The notes under the pieces are model-generated. The model saw only the letters and a program-made list of their open reading frames with translations, made no database searches and was not told the origin of the DNA. 64,000 nt of DNA from Acanthornis magna. Taxonomy: Eukaryota > Chordata > Aves > Passeriformes > Acanthizidae. A program made the translations under genes and the position numbers. The DNA is taken from contig JAWUZG010000157.1 of NCBI GenBank assembly GCA_036785705.1, forward strand, positions 682,001 to 746,000, given 5' to 3'. Of this stretch, positions 24,170-34,261 are shown one piece after another (positions within the stretch are counted from its first letter, which is position 1; each line of letters opens with the position of its first letter).

Positions 24170-24885
24170 GAAAGGGCAGGTTCAGTGCTGGAGGCACTGC
24201 TGAGAGCAGAAGTGCCACCAGCAGATCCAGGCATGGGGAGGAGATGCACGAGGGCTTCAGATGGGAAACACAGCAGTGCTGACAAACAGGGACACCACGG
24301 CCACGGGAGGGAGGCACGTGGAAAAGGCTTTGTGCCAGCCCTGCTCAGAGGGGACTCTCAGCACAGCCCTGAAGATCTGCACATAGGAGAAAACAATGAC
24401 ACAAAACACTCAGAGCCTAAACAGGCACTAACCACGATAAGCCAAACTTCCCAGAGGTAATGTGAGTGTGAGCAGGAGAGCCTCAGGATCTGGGGCATTT
24501 CACAGAAGAACTGGCCCAGGCCATTGCCCTGGCACAGGGGCAGGGAAAATGGATTGGCTGTGTGCAGCAGAGCAGTGAGAAAGCCACTGGCCCAGGCAGC
24601 TGCTGCCATGTGAGCACAAGCTCTGCTGCCCAGGAGGGTCCCGTGGTGCAGGGCTTTGCAGATGGACACAGAGTGGCCATAGGACATGACTGTGGGAAGA
24701 AAACACTCTGCAGATGCAAAGCAAAGAAAGAAAAAGAGCTGAGCAGCACATTCTGCATAGGAGATGGCCCTGGTGTCCCAGAGGGAATTGTGCATGGCTT
24801 TGGGGACAGTGGTGCAGATGGAGCCCAGGTCGAGCAGGGAGAGGCTGAGGAGGAAGAAGAACATGGGGCTGTTGTTCCAAACGAG
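24170..24885 (-). pseudogene. Olfactory receptor relic, avian OR14-like
   Basis: On the minus strand the reading starts at PMFFFLLSLSLLDLGS (TM2) and runs through CKALHHGTLLGSRACAHMAA, NPFSLPLCQGNGLGQFFCE and SCSHSHYLWEV (TM4-TM5 region). A frameshift follows, then [19 protein letters not shown] (TM6), another frameshift, and LDLLVALLLSAVPPALN (TM7). The N-terminus and TM1 are missing. The DRY-type motif after TM3 is degraded to YGHSVSIC. The signature fits the large avian OR14 family. It was broken by a repeat that starts at the TM2 end. Confidence 0.85.
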
Positions 24886-25300
24886 TGTTTGAGATGATTT
24901 AAAGAATCACCAGCAAGGCAGGGTAGGTAAAAACCAGACTTTATATAAAGTGATGGCACAACAGAGTTCATTGGCACAGTTCACTCTACTCCTGACTAGA
25001 TGGTTAAAGGACACTGAGGAAAAAAGCAACAAACAGATTCCGGTCAATCAACCCAAACTGAAATAAACCAAGAACTATCTGTGTGCGTGTGTGTGTGTGT
25101 GTGGCAAAAGGATAGAAAAGGGTAAAAATGGAATATGGCCCAAAGGCTTAACAGCACTTAACAGTACTTGGAGTCATAACTTAACAATTTAGCAAAGGAA
25201 CCACACTTAAGAGCATTTAACTTAACAGAACTTTAATTAAACTTACTAACAGGCCTAACTTACTTAGATACCCAAAGGACTTAATCACCTAAGAGAGCAG
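24886..25300. repeat. Interspersed repeat with internal GT run, copy 1
   Basis: It shares order and sequence with 62313-62815: CACCAGCAAGG, CACTCTACTCCTGACT, ACCAAGAACT, a (GT)n run (25079-25103 here), then TAACAGCA and TTAGCAAA phrases. It is probably part of an LTR element; orientation and boundaries are uncertain. Confidence 0.65.
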
Positions 25301-26744
25301 CATTTTTCCTGTATTTGCCATGAGCAGATGTGAAAGCACACAGACAGACAGTCAGTGCCAGGGACCTGTCAGAAATTCCCCTCAAGGGCAGGGAAATGCT
25401 CACTCCGGATGCTTTTGCATCTCCCAGGTGGGCAAAGGGTTGAGCCTTGAGGAGTGGGGGATTGGCCCAGGCTCCCTCATTGTTCGGGGATGCCCCGAGT
25501 GCAGCAAACGGGAGAGTTCCCGGCTCCGAGAGGCCCCACTCAGAGGGAGGTCGCTGCTCCAGGAGAGCTCCAAGGGGCTCATTTGGCACCGCTGTTGATA
25601 GGGCCCCAAGAGATGGGCTTTAGGCACAGCAAGGATTCATCCTGGCGGCACTCGGGATCAACAGCTTTCTTTGACAGTGTGAGAACAGCGATGTTGTGCC
25701 ATTGAGGGAAGAAAAACAGTTGCCAAGGCTGCTCCTAAAGCAAGCAGGAGCTCATTGGACAGCAGCAGTGCCTGGGAGCAGACAGTGTTTGTGATCAGCT
25801 GCACAGGAGCTGAGCCCAGGGGCTGTTGGTCAGGGCTGAGGCCTAAGGAGCATTTCTCAGATCGCAGGGTGCCTGGAAAGGTGTGGGAGGGGATAATTCA
25901 CACCCTCAGTGTGGCCCCAGTCCCTCCCAGTATTTCCATGTCCATGCTCCAAGTGCTGCTGCCAGCCCTGATCCGTGGGGATGGCAATGTCATGCTCCCT
26001 TCGCGGGGCAGTGTCACACCTGAGCCAGGTGTGCAGGGCAGGACCTTGCCCTGAGCCCAAGCGCTGTCCCACCTGCAGGAGCTGCTTCCCATCGGCCTCT
26101 TCCTGCTGCGGCCCCAAGCCCAGCTTGGAGCTAAACAAAGGGCGCTGGCTCGGGGTCATCCCCCGGCGGGGGCTGCGCACCCCCTCTGCCCCCTCCCCAA
26201 ATTCCCTCCCGGGGGCAGCAGGAGCTGGGTCAGGAGCCCTGTGGGGAGGGAAAAGGGGTGACACTGGCATGGGGGGGCACACAGGCTCTGGGGAACACAC
26301 ACAACCACTGGGGACCCCCCCTCACCTTCTCCCGCAGCACCAGGAGGAGGAACCCCAACATGGAGCCCCCAAACCCCTGGCAGCATCTTGGGGGGCAGGG
26401 TCTGGGGGCAGATTTGGGGGTCTGGGGGTGTCATGACTGCCCTGAAACTCCTCCCAGCCCCACGGCCAATCCTGGACCTCTCAAACCACCACACAGCTTC
26501 CCCTAGGATGCCTCAAATTCAGTCTGTGAGACATAAATGGCCCCAAGAGACACCGAAAGCCCTTTCCCATCTCCCCCAAGACCCACCCAATATCTCTCCA
26601 AGCCAAACAGCCCAGCCTGGACCCCAAAACTCCATCACAGCCCTAACCAAGCCCTGTCCCAGCACTACAAATGTCCCCGAGAACCACAAAACCTCCTCCC
26701 TATCCCCACTGAATCCCCCAAATGCCCCTCCCAGCCCCCCATGA
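25301..26744. other. GC-rich intergenic DNA with weak MHC-like traces
   Basis: No intact gene. Sequence near 26190-26240 resembles that near 30265-30320 beside the MHC class II beta leader exon. On the minus strand 26319-26400 reads KMLPGVWG, then in another frame SMLGFLLLVLREK. This could be a decayed MHC class II beta transmembrane exon, but the evidence is weak. A short TCCCAGT-rich patch is at 25905-25935. Confidence 0.35.
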
Positions 26745-26960
26745 CACTGACCAGGAGAGGTTGGTGGACAGGAACATGCACAGCTGGGAAGAGCTCAGGC
26801 ACTTGAGTAGTGATTTGGGCACTTTGGGGGGCACATCCCAAATGGGGAGACCCAGGCCAGCGACTGGGACAGACAACCAGAATTCCTGGAGAACAGATGG
26901 GCTCAGGTGGACACATTTTGCCAGCACAACTATGAGATCATGGCCCATTCTGCCTGGCCT
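26745..26960 (+). pseudogene. MHC class II beta, exon 2 relic
   Basis: In two frames the sequence reads ERLVDRNMHSWEEL, then NGETQASDWDRQ, EFLENRWAQVDTFCQHNYEI, the C-terminal two thirds of a beta-1 domain. A frameshift separates the halves. It points toward zinc-finger gene 3 (minus strand), so the pair mirrors zinc-finger gene 1 and its MHC relic. No neighbouring class II exon is in place. Confidence 0.8.
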
Positions 26961-26999
26961 GTGCATCCCCAGAACACCCAAATCCCTCCATATATTACC

Positions 27000-27410
27000 C
27001 TGAACCCCAAATTCACCACTAAATCCCAGAAAAAAGGTGCAGCTTTAGATCTCTTTGTTAAATTTCTTGATTTTTACCCCAATTTTGGTTGTTTTGAAAG
27101 GATGAAGAAAGAAATTATTTAGCTTGGAGAAGAACTCCAAGATCATCCAGCATTGCTTGATGCCACCAGAAGAAATAATTGGACACAGCAGGTGAGATTT
27201 TTTAGGGTGTAACGTTAATAAATCAGCTCTACCAAATAAATTTCTGATGTCAATCTAAGGACGTGGAAACCACCAGCCAGGTGTCCTCCCAATGTTTGTC
27301 ACAGGGAGTGTGGGTCACGAGGGCTCTGACCAATGTGGGTCGTCCGAGGGGTGGCAAAGTTGGAGCAGCGCACAAAGCTCTTCCCACACTCAGCACTCGC
27401 AGGGCTTCCC
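27000..27410 (-). other. 3' flank of zinc-finger gene 3 with a broken post-stop finger
   Basis: Minus-strand sequence after the stop reads GKPCEC, then hits a TGA because two bases are missing relative to genes 1 and 2. The finger remnant CALLQLCH/PSD follows out of frame. Further out, 27030-27200 is the inverted counterpart of 19080-19190. Confidence 0.7.
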
Positions 27411-28485
27411 TTACCGGTGGCTCCGCTGGTGTTGGGTCAAGTGAGAGCTACTGGAGAAGCTCTTCCCACACTCGAGACACTCACAGGGCCTCTCCCCGGT
27501 GTGGATGCGCCGGTGCCTGATGAAGTGGGAGTTGTGCTTGAAGCCCTTCCTGCAGTTGGGGCAGCGGAAGGGCCTCTCCTCTGTGTGAATCCACTGGTGC
27601 ATGAAGAGTTTTGAGCTGGTTGGAAACCTCTTCCCACACTCAGAACACTCATAGGGCCTCTCCCCTGTGTGGATCCTTTGGTGGACCATCAGGCTGGAGC
27701 TCTGGCTGAAGCTCTTCCCACATTCCCCACACTCGTAAGGTGTCTCCCCAGTGTGGATGCGCTGGTGCCTGATGAGGGTGGAGTTGTGTTTAAAGCCCTT
27801 CCTGCACTCAGGGCAGCGGAAGGGCCTCTCCTCCGTGTGAATCCGCTCATGCATGAGGAGGTTGGAGGTGGTCTGAAACCTCTTCCCACACACAGAACAC
27901 TCGTAGGGCCTCTCCCCAGTATGGATCCTCTGGTGGCGGATCAGGTGGGATCTCTTGCGGAAGCCCTTCCCACATTCCCCACACTCGTAGGGCTTCTCCC
28001 CATCATGGAGCTGCTCAGGGACCACCAGGGCCAAGCTCTGGCTGAAGCTCCGGACGCCTTCCCGGCACAGGGTGGGTCTTTCCTCCTCAGAGCACCCTGG
28101 GCTGGGTTTGCAGCCCCTCCTTGTGCGGCATCTCTGGGGCTTTTCCTCCCTGTTGAATTCCTGTGTCATGGAGCCTCTCAAAACGGCCTCTTCCACCAGG
28201 TTCTGCCCCAAGGCTTTGTTCTCCCTGGTCTCCGTCTGCAGCTCATTGCCTGGGGAGGAAGGACAAGGAGAGGATGCGATTTGCCTCTGTGCCACAGAGA
28301 AGGGGAAGGACATCTCCCCAATCTGTCCCTGCAGGACAGCGTCGGCAGCGGGGTTGTCCTGCAGCCGGGGGTGATGCTCAGCTGGGACATGGAGCAGAAG
28401 ACAGGGGGAAAGGGGCATTGACTTCCTCCTCACCTGCCTGCGTGTCCTGGGGCATCTTCCTCTTCCTCACGGCCTCCTTCTCCAT
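27411..28485 (-). CDS. C2H2 zinc-finger protein 3, seven fingers (complement of 27411-28249 and 28434-28485)
   Basis: It encodes 296 residues. The first coding exon begins at ATG 28485 ([17 protein letters not shown]), 52 coding bases exactly as in gene 1, and ends before GTGAGG. The second exon starts at 28249 after CCCCAG and stays in frame to the stop at 27411-27413. An acidic linker precedes seven C2H2 fingers in alternating types: KRFQTTSNL and KGFKHNS occur twice, so a two- or three-finger module was repeated within the gene. Linkers are HTGERP, HTEERP and one HTGETP. All cysteine and histidine ligands visible are intact, so this is the best-preserved gene of the family here. A CpG-rich region upstream at 29.3-31.1 kb probably holds its first exon. 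Confidence 0.88.
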
Positions 28486-29956
28486 CTGGCAAGGTTGGGG
28501 AATGGGAAGTCCTGGTTTGGGTAAAAAAGAGGTGTGAGTGCCTTGGGTTGGGGGTTCCTCATGCCCAGGTCCAGCTCTAGAAGTCACTGGGTGTTCTGTT
28601 TCTATAAAATCCTCCAAAAATCAAGAGTGACTCCAAAAAAAGCCTCCCAGGAGTTCCCCTTTTCCAGTCTCCTGTCTCTGGGGTGCTGGGGTTCCCCCTT
28701 CTCAAAGCTGCTGGGGCTCCCGTGGGTCCTGGGGATCCCCCTTCTCCAGGCTCCTGCTTAGGGATGCCATGCAGTTTCGGTGGTCCCAAGGGTCCCTTCT
28801 TCCCTGATGCTGCTTTGGCTCCCAGGGCTCCCAGGGTCCCCCTCTTCAGGCTCCCCCCACTCCAGGCACTCGGGGCTTCCCCCTCTCTCCACCGCCCCTT
28901 TCAGCGTCAGTGTCCCGGCCCTGCCTCATCTCCAGGCCCCCCCACCCCTCCAGGCTGCCGGGGGTCCCCCAGCTCTGCTATCGCCCCTCTCTGCTCTCTC
29001 CACTCCGGGAGGCCTGCGTTCCACTCCCCGGCTCTCCTGGGGATCCCCAAAACCAATATCCTGTCCCACCAATACCAGGCAATTCCCACATGGACCCCCC
29101 CCCCAATATTCCCTAAAGATTTGGAGTCCTGCAAGATCCAAATTTTCCCTCCGATAAACAAAATATTTACCAGGGACATGCAATGTCCCTGGGCTCAATT
29201 CCAGAATCGGTGAGTTCCAAACACTCCTCCAGAAAAAAACAACCCTACTGAAGACACCCAGATAGATTAAGGGTGAGTTCCCCCACCCTGGTCACCTGTG
29301 GAATGCGGGGTGGGCAAAGATGCCAGAGCTGGGGGTGCTGCAGACACTGTAGTTGGTAAAACCTCATGGTTCCCCTGCTCCTCCTTTTCCTCCTCTTCCT
29401 CCTCTCTCCCTTCTCATCCTCCTGCTCCTCCTCTGCTCTCACCCCAGACCCTCCCTTCCCACCCTCCTCTGCCCCACGGCTGCTGCAGCAGAGGCTGCTG
29501 GGATTGGGGAACCCCCCAATCAGCCCCAGGGATGGACAGGGGGCTTGGGGACCCCCCCAGTGCAGATCCACCTCCCCCAGAGCCCCAGGGAATTGCTCCG
29601 GGGATCAAGTGCTGGGGGACAGGGCTGGACCCCCAAGGAACCGCCCTTCTTCCGTCCCAACCCCACCTTTCCCTCCCCTCTCTTCCCCTTTCCCATCCTT
29701 CTCCCAATCCACACACCCCTCCCAACTCAATTTCCGTGTCCCATCCCCCTCCCACTCTCTTTGGGGTTCCCAGACCCCTCTTCTTCCCTACTGTTCTGCC
29801 CTTTCACCATCGTCCACTCAATCCCCAAGCCTCCTCTCCCATGATTGGTTTTGGGGCTTCCAGGCCCCTCCTGACCACTTTGGGGGCCCCAATCCCCATG
29901 TCGCTCAATTTGCGGTCCCAGCCCTCGCCCCCCTTCTCCCCGCGCCCCCCGCTCAC
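28486..29956 (-). other. Presumed 5' intron of zinc-finger gene 3
   Basis: C/T-rich low-complexity sequence with repeated GGGGTCCC/GGGGATCC phrases on the plus strand. Around 29280-29310 the minus strand shows CATTCCACAG followed by GTGACC, the exon-1 end also seen near 15425 and 30860. No other coding exon was recognised. Confidence 0.5.
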
Positions 29957-30027
29957 CCCGCGGCCGGGGGCACTGCCAGCACCACCAGTGCCACCAGGAC
30001 GGCCCCAGCTGCCCCCACACGGCCCAT
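29957..30027 (-). pseudogene. MHC class II beta leader exon (orphan exon 1)
   Basis: On the minus strand ATG at 30027 opens a 23-codon signal peptide, MGRVGAAGAVLVALVVLAVP, ending PAAG, with a clean donor (GTGAGC) at 29956-29955. This is the typical class II beta leader: a charged start, a long Val/Leu/Ala core and a small-residue cleavage site. No exon 2 follows on the same strand within 10 kb, so the exon is an orphan from a rearranged gene. The upstream 30030-30360 is CpG-rich, but I could not make out a clear X-Y box set. Confidence 0.65.
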
Positions 30028-31731
30028 GCCCAGCGCCGGGCAGGTGCCCACAGCCCCAAAGCAGCCGCGCTCTGCCCTGGGGGGTCCCCAAAGCGGCCCC
30101 GCCCCGCGCGGCACTGCGAGCACCAGGCCGGAGCAGTGCGGAGCGCGGGCGGGCGGCATCAGCCGTGCCCGGGCAGGGCCGGGCCCCGCGGGACAGCTCC
30201 CCCCGCACTCGGCCCCAACGGGACAGCGCCCAGCGGGGGGCCCGGCCTGCCCGCCCCACACCTCCCCCTCCCCAAATTCCGCTCCCGGCGCCGCTGGGGC
30301 GAGGGGGGCGCAGCTGGGCTCCAGAGCTGCCGGACACACGTGTCCCCCGCTGCCAGTGCCACCCCCGAAGGATTAGGGCTACCCCAAAACTCCCTCAGAG
30401 GTGGCCGATACCCCGCAAGCCCCGAAGGAGTGCGGTCCCCCCGCCTTCATCACCCCCAACCTTCGGCTGCCTCATCCCAGGCCCCAGCCCACCCATCCCC
30501 CTCCCCCACACTTCAGCCCACACCCCAATCCACATCCCACCCTGCCCGGGCCCCAGCCCACCCCATCCCACTTCTCCCGCCAGCCGCCACTGAGACCCCC
30601 AAAAACCCGCGTGCCGGGGACTCCCCAATATCCCCCCAGGGCCATTTGCGACTCACGTTAGGAGTCCTGCAACATCCAAACATCCGCCCCCTCCCCCCCC
30701 CGCAAAAAAACCAAACAAAGCCTCCCAGGATCAACCGAAGATATCTGGGGCTCGGTTCTGGAGCCCTACAAGGTCCAAAAATCCCTCCCTCCCAAAAAGA
30801 ACCCCACGCACCGCACAAGATCTTTGGGGCGAGCTGCCCCTGCCCGGTCACCTGCGGGATGCGGGGGGCGATGCTCCCGGGGCCGAGGGTTGCGGAAACA
30901 GAGCGATGGACTCACGTGGCAGCTCCTTTTCCTGCTTCTCTTTCTGCTCGACCCCCTTGATCCCTCCTCTTCCTCCCGCTTCCCCTCCTCCATCTCTCCT
31001 CTCCCCCCGCCCTTCTTCCTCCGTGACTCTCCTCCTCCTCGCCTGCTCCTCCTCCTCCTGTTCTTTGGCATTCCCATCCCGGCTTTGTCTGACATCAGCC
31101 CTGGGGCCAGCCCGTGCTGGGGAAAGCTGCAGGGCTGCAGGGTCAGCCGGGAATTTTGTTTTCTCAGTCTCTGGGGTGAAAGGAAGCGCTGTGAAATCCG
31201 TCATGGAAAAGAAAGGAGAAGTGGCAAGTGATGGAAATGGACACCACTGTGGACTCCGTTTATCCCTCTGGGTTGCAAAAGCTGACAGACCCCGAGCGCC
31301 GGCGGACACCCGTCCCTGCCGTCACGTCGCAAGGGCTCAGAGGTGCGGCTGGTGGGGCTGGAAGCTCCGTGCAGCAGCTCCGCTCCCGCGGCCCAAAGCT
31401 CGGGCTGGAGCGTGGGGTGTGGGACACAGCCCCGTGCTGGGGGCAGAGCCGCTGCTGGGGCCATGGCTGTGTCCAGGGCATCCTTTCTGGGCCTCGTGCA
31501 GCTCCAAGCTGCCGAGGGCTCCCCGAGGCTTTCTGGGGCTGTCCCTCCTCCCCAAATTTGTTGGGTTTAATGCCCGAGTGCGGCACTCCGTGCCCTGTGG
31601 CAGCAGCCGGTGCCGGGCCACAGCCCCGGGAGCCGAGCTAATGCCCGGCCGTGCCCGGGAGGGACTGAGGGCAGGGGAGTTCAGAAGGCTCCCCCGCGCC
31701 CCTCGCTGCGCACGGAAAGGTATTTTAGTGC
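30028..31731. other. CpG-rich region, probable promoter of zinc-finger gene 3 and relatives
   Basis: The GC-rich block includes an exon-1-like end on the minus strand near 30860 (CGCATCCCGCAG then GTGACC) and a CT-rich/GA-rich stretch at 30940-31075 that mirrors the purine-rich block at 15180-15350. Long open frames on both strands (for example 29298-30593) lack domains. Nothing was recognised at 31100-31730. Confidence 0.45.
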
Positions 31732-32193
31732 ATGGGAGCGATTTTCCGGGGTTTCTGGGCTCTGTGGGGCCGAGGCGGCGGCAGCGGGACCCTCGGGGCC
31801 CGGCCCGTGGGGGCGGCCGGGGCTGAAAAGTGCTCGGCGGCCCCAGCGCGGTGCGTGAGGGCTGAGCGGAGCTGTTGGGAACAAGCCCCGGAACCGCCGC
31901 GGTGCCTGAGGGCTCAGAGCGGGGAGAGGCCCTGCGAGTGTGGGCAATGTGCGATGAGCTTCAGCCACAGCTCCAGCCTGATCTGCCACCAGAGGATCCA
32001 CACCGGGGAGAGGCCCTACGAGTGTCCCGAGTGTGGGAAGAGCTTCGTCCTCTGCTCCAACTTCATCACCCATCGGAGGACTCACTTTGGGAGGACACCT
32101 GTCTGGTGGTCCTTTTATTTTGGCCTGAATTTTCTTTTGATTCATCTTCATGGCTTCAAAACACACAAAACTGCGATAAATTTAAGAAATTGA
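31732..32193 (+). CDS. Two-finger C2H2 derivative with an unrelated N-terminus
   Basis: The open frame encodes 153 residues. Residues 1 to about 62 are Gly/Ala/Arg-rich and match nothing recognised. From [11 protein letters not shown] the frame enters two C2H2 fingers: one ending [11 protein letters not shown], then [23 protein letters not shown]. The second is the homologue of the finger that lies beyond the stop in genes 1-3, here still translated. A 30-residue hydrophobic tail ([15 protein letters not shown]) follows, read from what is 3' flank in the sister genes. No intron or start context supports the N-terminus, so this may be a truncated pseudogene that happens to be open. Confidence 0.5.
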   Translation: MGAIFRGFWALWGRGGGSGTLGARPVGAAGAEKCSAAPARCVRAERSCWEQAPEPPRCLRAQSGERPCECGQCAMSFSHSSSLICHQRIHTGERPYECPECGKSFVLCSNFITHRRTHFGRTPVWWSFYFGLNFLLIHLHGFKTHKTAINLRN

Positions 32194-32519
32194 TCAAAGA
32201 CATCTAAAGCCTCCCTCTTTACTAGTGTTTGGGGGGAATCTGGGATTTGGAGAAATATTTGGGAGTATTTGGGGATTTGGGGGGTATTTGGTGTAGTTTT
32301 CTCCATTGCTTTGCACTCCTAAATAGAAGAGGGATCAATCTGTCACCTCAAAACCACTCAGTGCCACTGAAATGTACTCAAACCCAGCCCAAAATTACTG
32401 GATTTCACAGCCCCTGAGGGTGGAATGGGGTTGGAAGGGGATGTGGTGAAGTGGGATGCAGATCAGGAGGGGTGAGATGGGCATGGGGTGGGGCAGGATG
32501 GTTGGGATGGTACTATGAA
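32194..32519. other. Non-coding flank
   Basis: T/G-rich sequence with GGGGATTTGGGG-like phrases at 32225-32290. No gene was recognised. Confidence 0.5.
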
Positions 32520-33150
32520 TGAATTCACAAGCTGAAATTTTAGCAACATCATATCGAACATTTATTTATAGAGCAAAGGCAAAACCAGCTGGACACTTAG
32601 CAATTTTGCCAGAGGCGCAATCCATTCATTTTACTGTGAACTTAAGTACTTTCTTTAATTTTTACATATTCATTAAGCCTAGAAGGAAATTTACACTTCA
32701 CCCAACTCCCCCCCTCCGATCCTTGCTCCCTTCTGCTAGCGCGGCACCTGTCTTGGAGTCTCGGATCCTCTGGATTGACTCAGAACTGAAGGCTGAAATC
32801 CTCCCATCGATGTTTCCTCAGTTGCAACTTAATTTGTAGGTGGCAGTTCCTTTGGGAGGTGTGAGTCAAGATAACAGACTTCCTGGGATGCCTGTGGTTA
32901 TCTTTGTTTCTTTAACATGTCTTGATCCCCAGCTCTGTGTTCTATCAACTTAAAAGACATTTATTACCATGTATTTATTACTACATTTTCTAACATATTA
33001 CAACTATTTTGAAGTTACAATTCACCCTAACCTTGTTTCTACTTAATTATATTTTATCTTAACACTATTTTTTACACAGTACATTATCACTTGTAAATGT
33101 TAAATTCATATATGCCCAAGGCAGCATTTATCATTCACTCATTTATCACA
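32520..33150 (-). mobile_element. Solo LTR-like element, copy 2 (minus strand)
   Basis: Its reverse complement starts TGTGATAAATGAGTG at 33150 and ends near 32520, with AATAAA near its 3' end. It is close to copy 3 at 63517 and shares that copy's upstream flank, so the LTR moved as part of a larger duplicated block. Confidence 0.7.
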
Positions 33151-33840
33151 AGGGGGTTTGGGAGGGGTGGAATGGGGGAAATAGGGTTTGGGAAGGGGTC
33201 CTTGAAGTCCAAGAGGGGTGGGATGGGTTGGGGAGTGGATTGGGAGAGTGGGGCAGGGTCTGGAATAAGACAGCCAAGGGCTGGCGATGATGGAGGGAGG
33301 GGGAACTTGTTCCTGAGTGAGTTTTTGGGTATTCCAAATTCCCGAAGGGGTTTTGGGGCAGCCCACATTTTGGAGGCAGTTTTGGGGTACTCCCCAGTTC
33401 TTGGAGGTTCATGAGAGCAGCTCCATGGAGCTCTGTTGCTGGGGTGGTTGCCCTGGGCACGAGCTCTGAGCTGTACCCAGAGTCTGCTGCCTCGGTGCTG
33501 GAGAGCAGAGAAATGATGAATGGCCCCAAACATCTGGAGTGTGTGTTTGGGGGGACAGGGCAAGTTCTGCGTAGGTGGGGCGGTCACTGCCCCACCCTCA
33601 GCCACTGCAGCCTCTGGTCCAGCCCCAAAGTGGCTGCCAAGCCCCTGGCACCCCAAAAACCCCACCTGTGAGAGGGACCAGAGCAGGTAAAGGCTGTGAC
33701 ACAGGTGTGACACTGACACGTCCCACGGCCCTGGAGCTCACAGCAGCTGAGATGGCTCTGGATCCAAGGCCAGGACTGTGGATCCTTCCATGTTGCTTTA
33801 AATTTTGCCAAGTACCTCATCCTCTAATTTCAAATCTAAA
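33151..33840 (-). repeat. Unidentified block, inverted duplicate of 62820-63516
   Basis: On the minus strand it runs CACACCTGTGTCACAGCC..., then a C-rich stretch ending CCCAAACCCCC at the LTR edge. The order matches 62820-63516 on the plus strand. Both copies keep a long open frame (194 and 200 codons) without a recognised domain, probably because of C-rich composition. Confidence 0.75.
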
Positions 33841-34261
33841 GTTTTGAGAGGAGCTATACAAAGAATTTGGTATTTTGCTGAATTTTGTAGTTCTGTTTAA
33901 ACTCTGTAACTTCACAGCAGTAAGTTTAACTTTTTTTGCTCAGTTGCTTACCTGTTAGTCTGGAACAGGAAAGTGCTTGAGGGCAAAGAGAACCAGGGAC
34001 TGGGAAGATCAGTGAAAACTGCACACCTGTGGTCCAGTTACAAGGACCTGCACTCCCAGAACACTAAATGAAGGAAATAAGAGGAAGTTAGGACAGTGCC
34101 TAACTAAAGAGGAATGCCAGGGCCTCACAGCAATAAGATAAGAGAGCCTTAAGTCAGCACGTGTGACCTGGGCACGCGTCAAGAGCCACAACATGGAACT
34201 GACCCCAAAAGGGACTGTGGCTCTGGACAATGGACAGTGCATGTGGATGAGGTACACTAAT
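33841..34261. other. Unassigned sequence before the LTR-like repeat
   Basis: No gene was recognised. A (TGGG)4 run occurs at about 34261-34276. Part of this may belong to the LTR-like element that follows. Confidence 0.4.

Noticed and set aside
26319..26400. MHC class II beta transmembrane exon on the minus strand
   Set aside because: Only a short, frameshifted match; orientation disagrees with the nearby exon-2 relic. Kept as a weak note only.
29298..30593. 431-codon proline-rich plus-strand open frame
   Set aside because: C-rich composition artefact crossing the antisense MHC leader exon and CpG region; no family signature.
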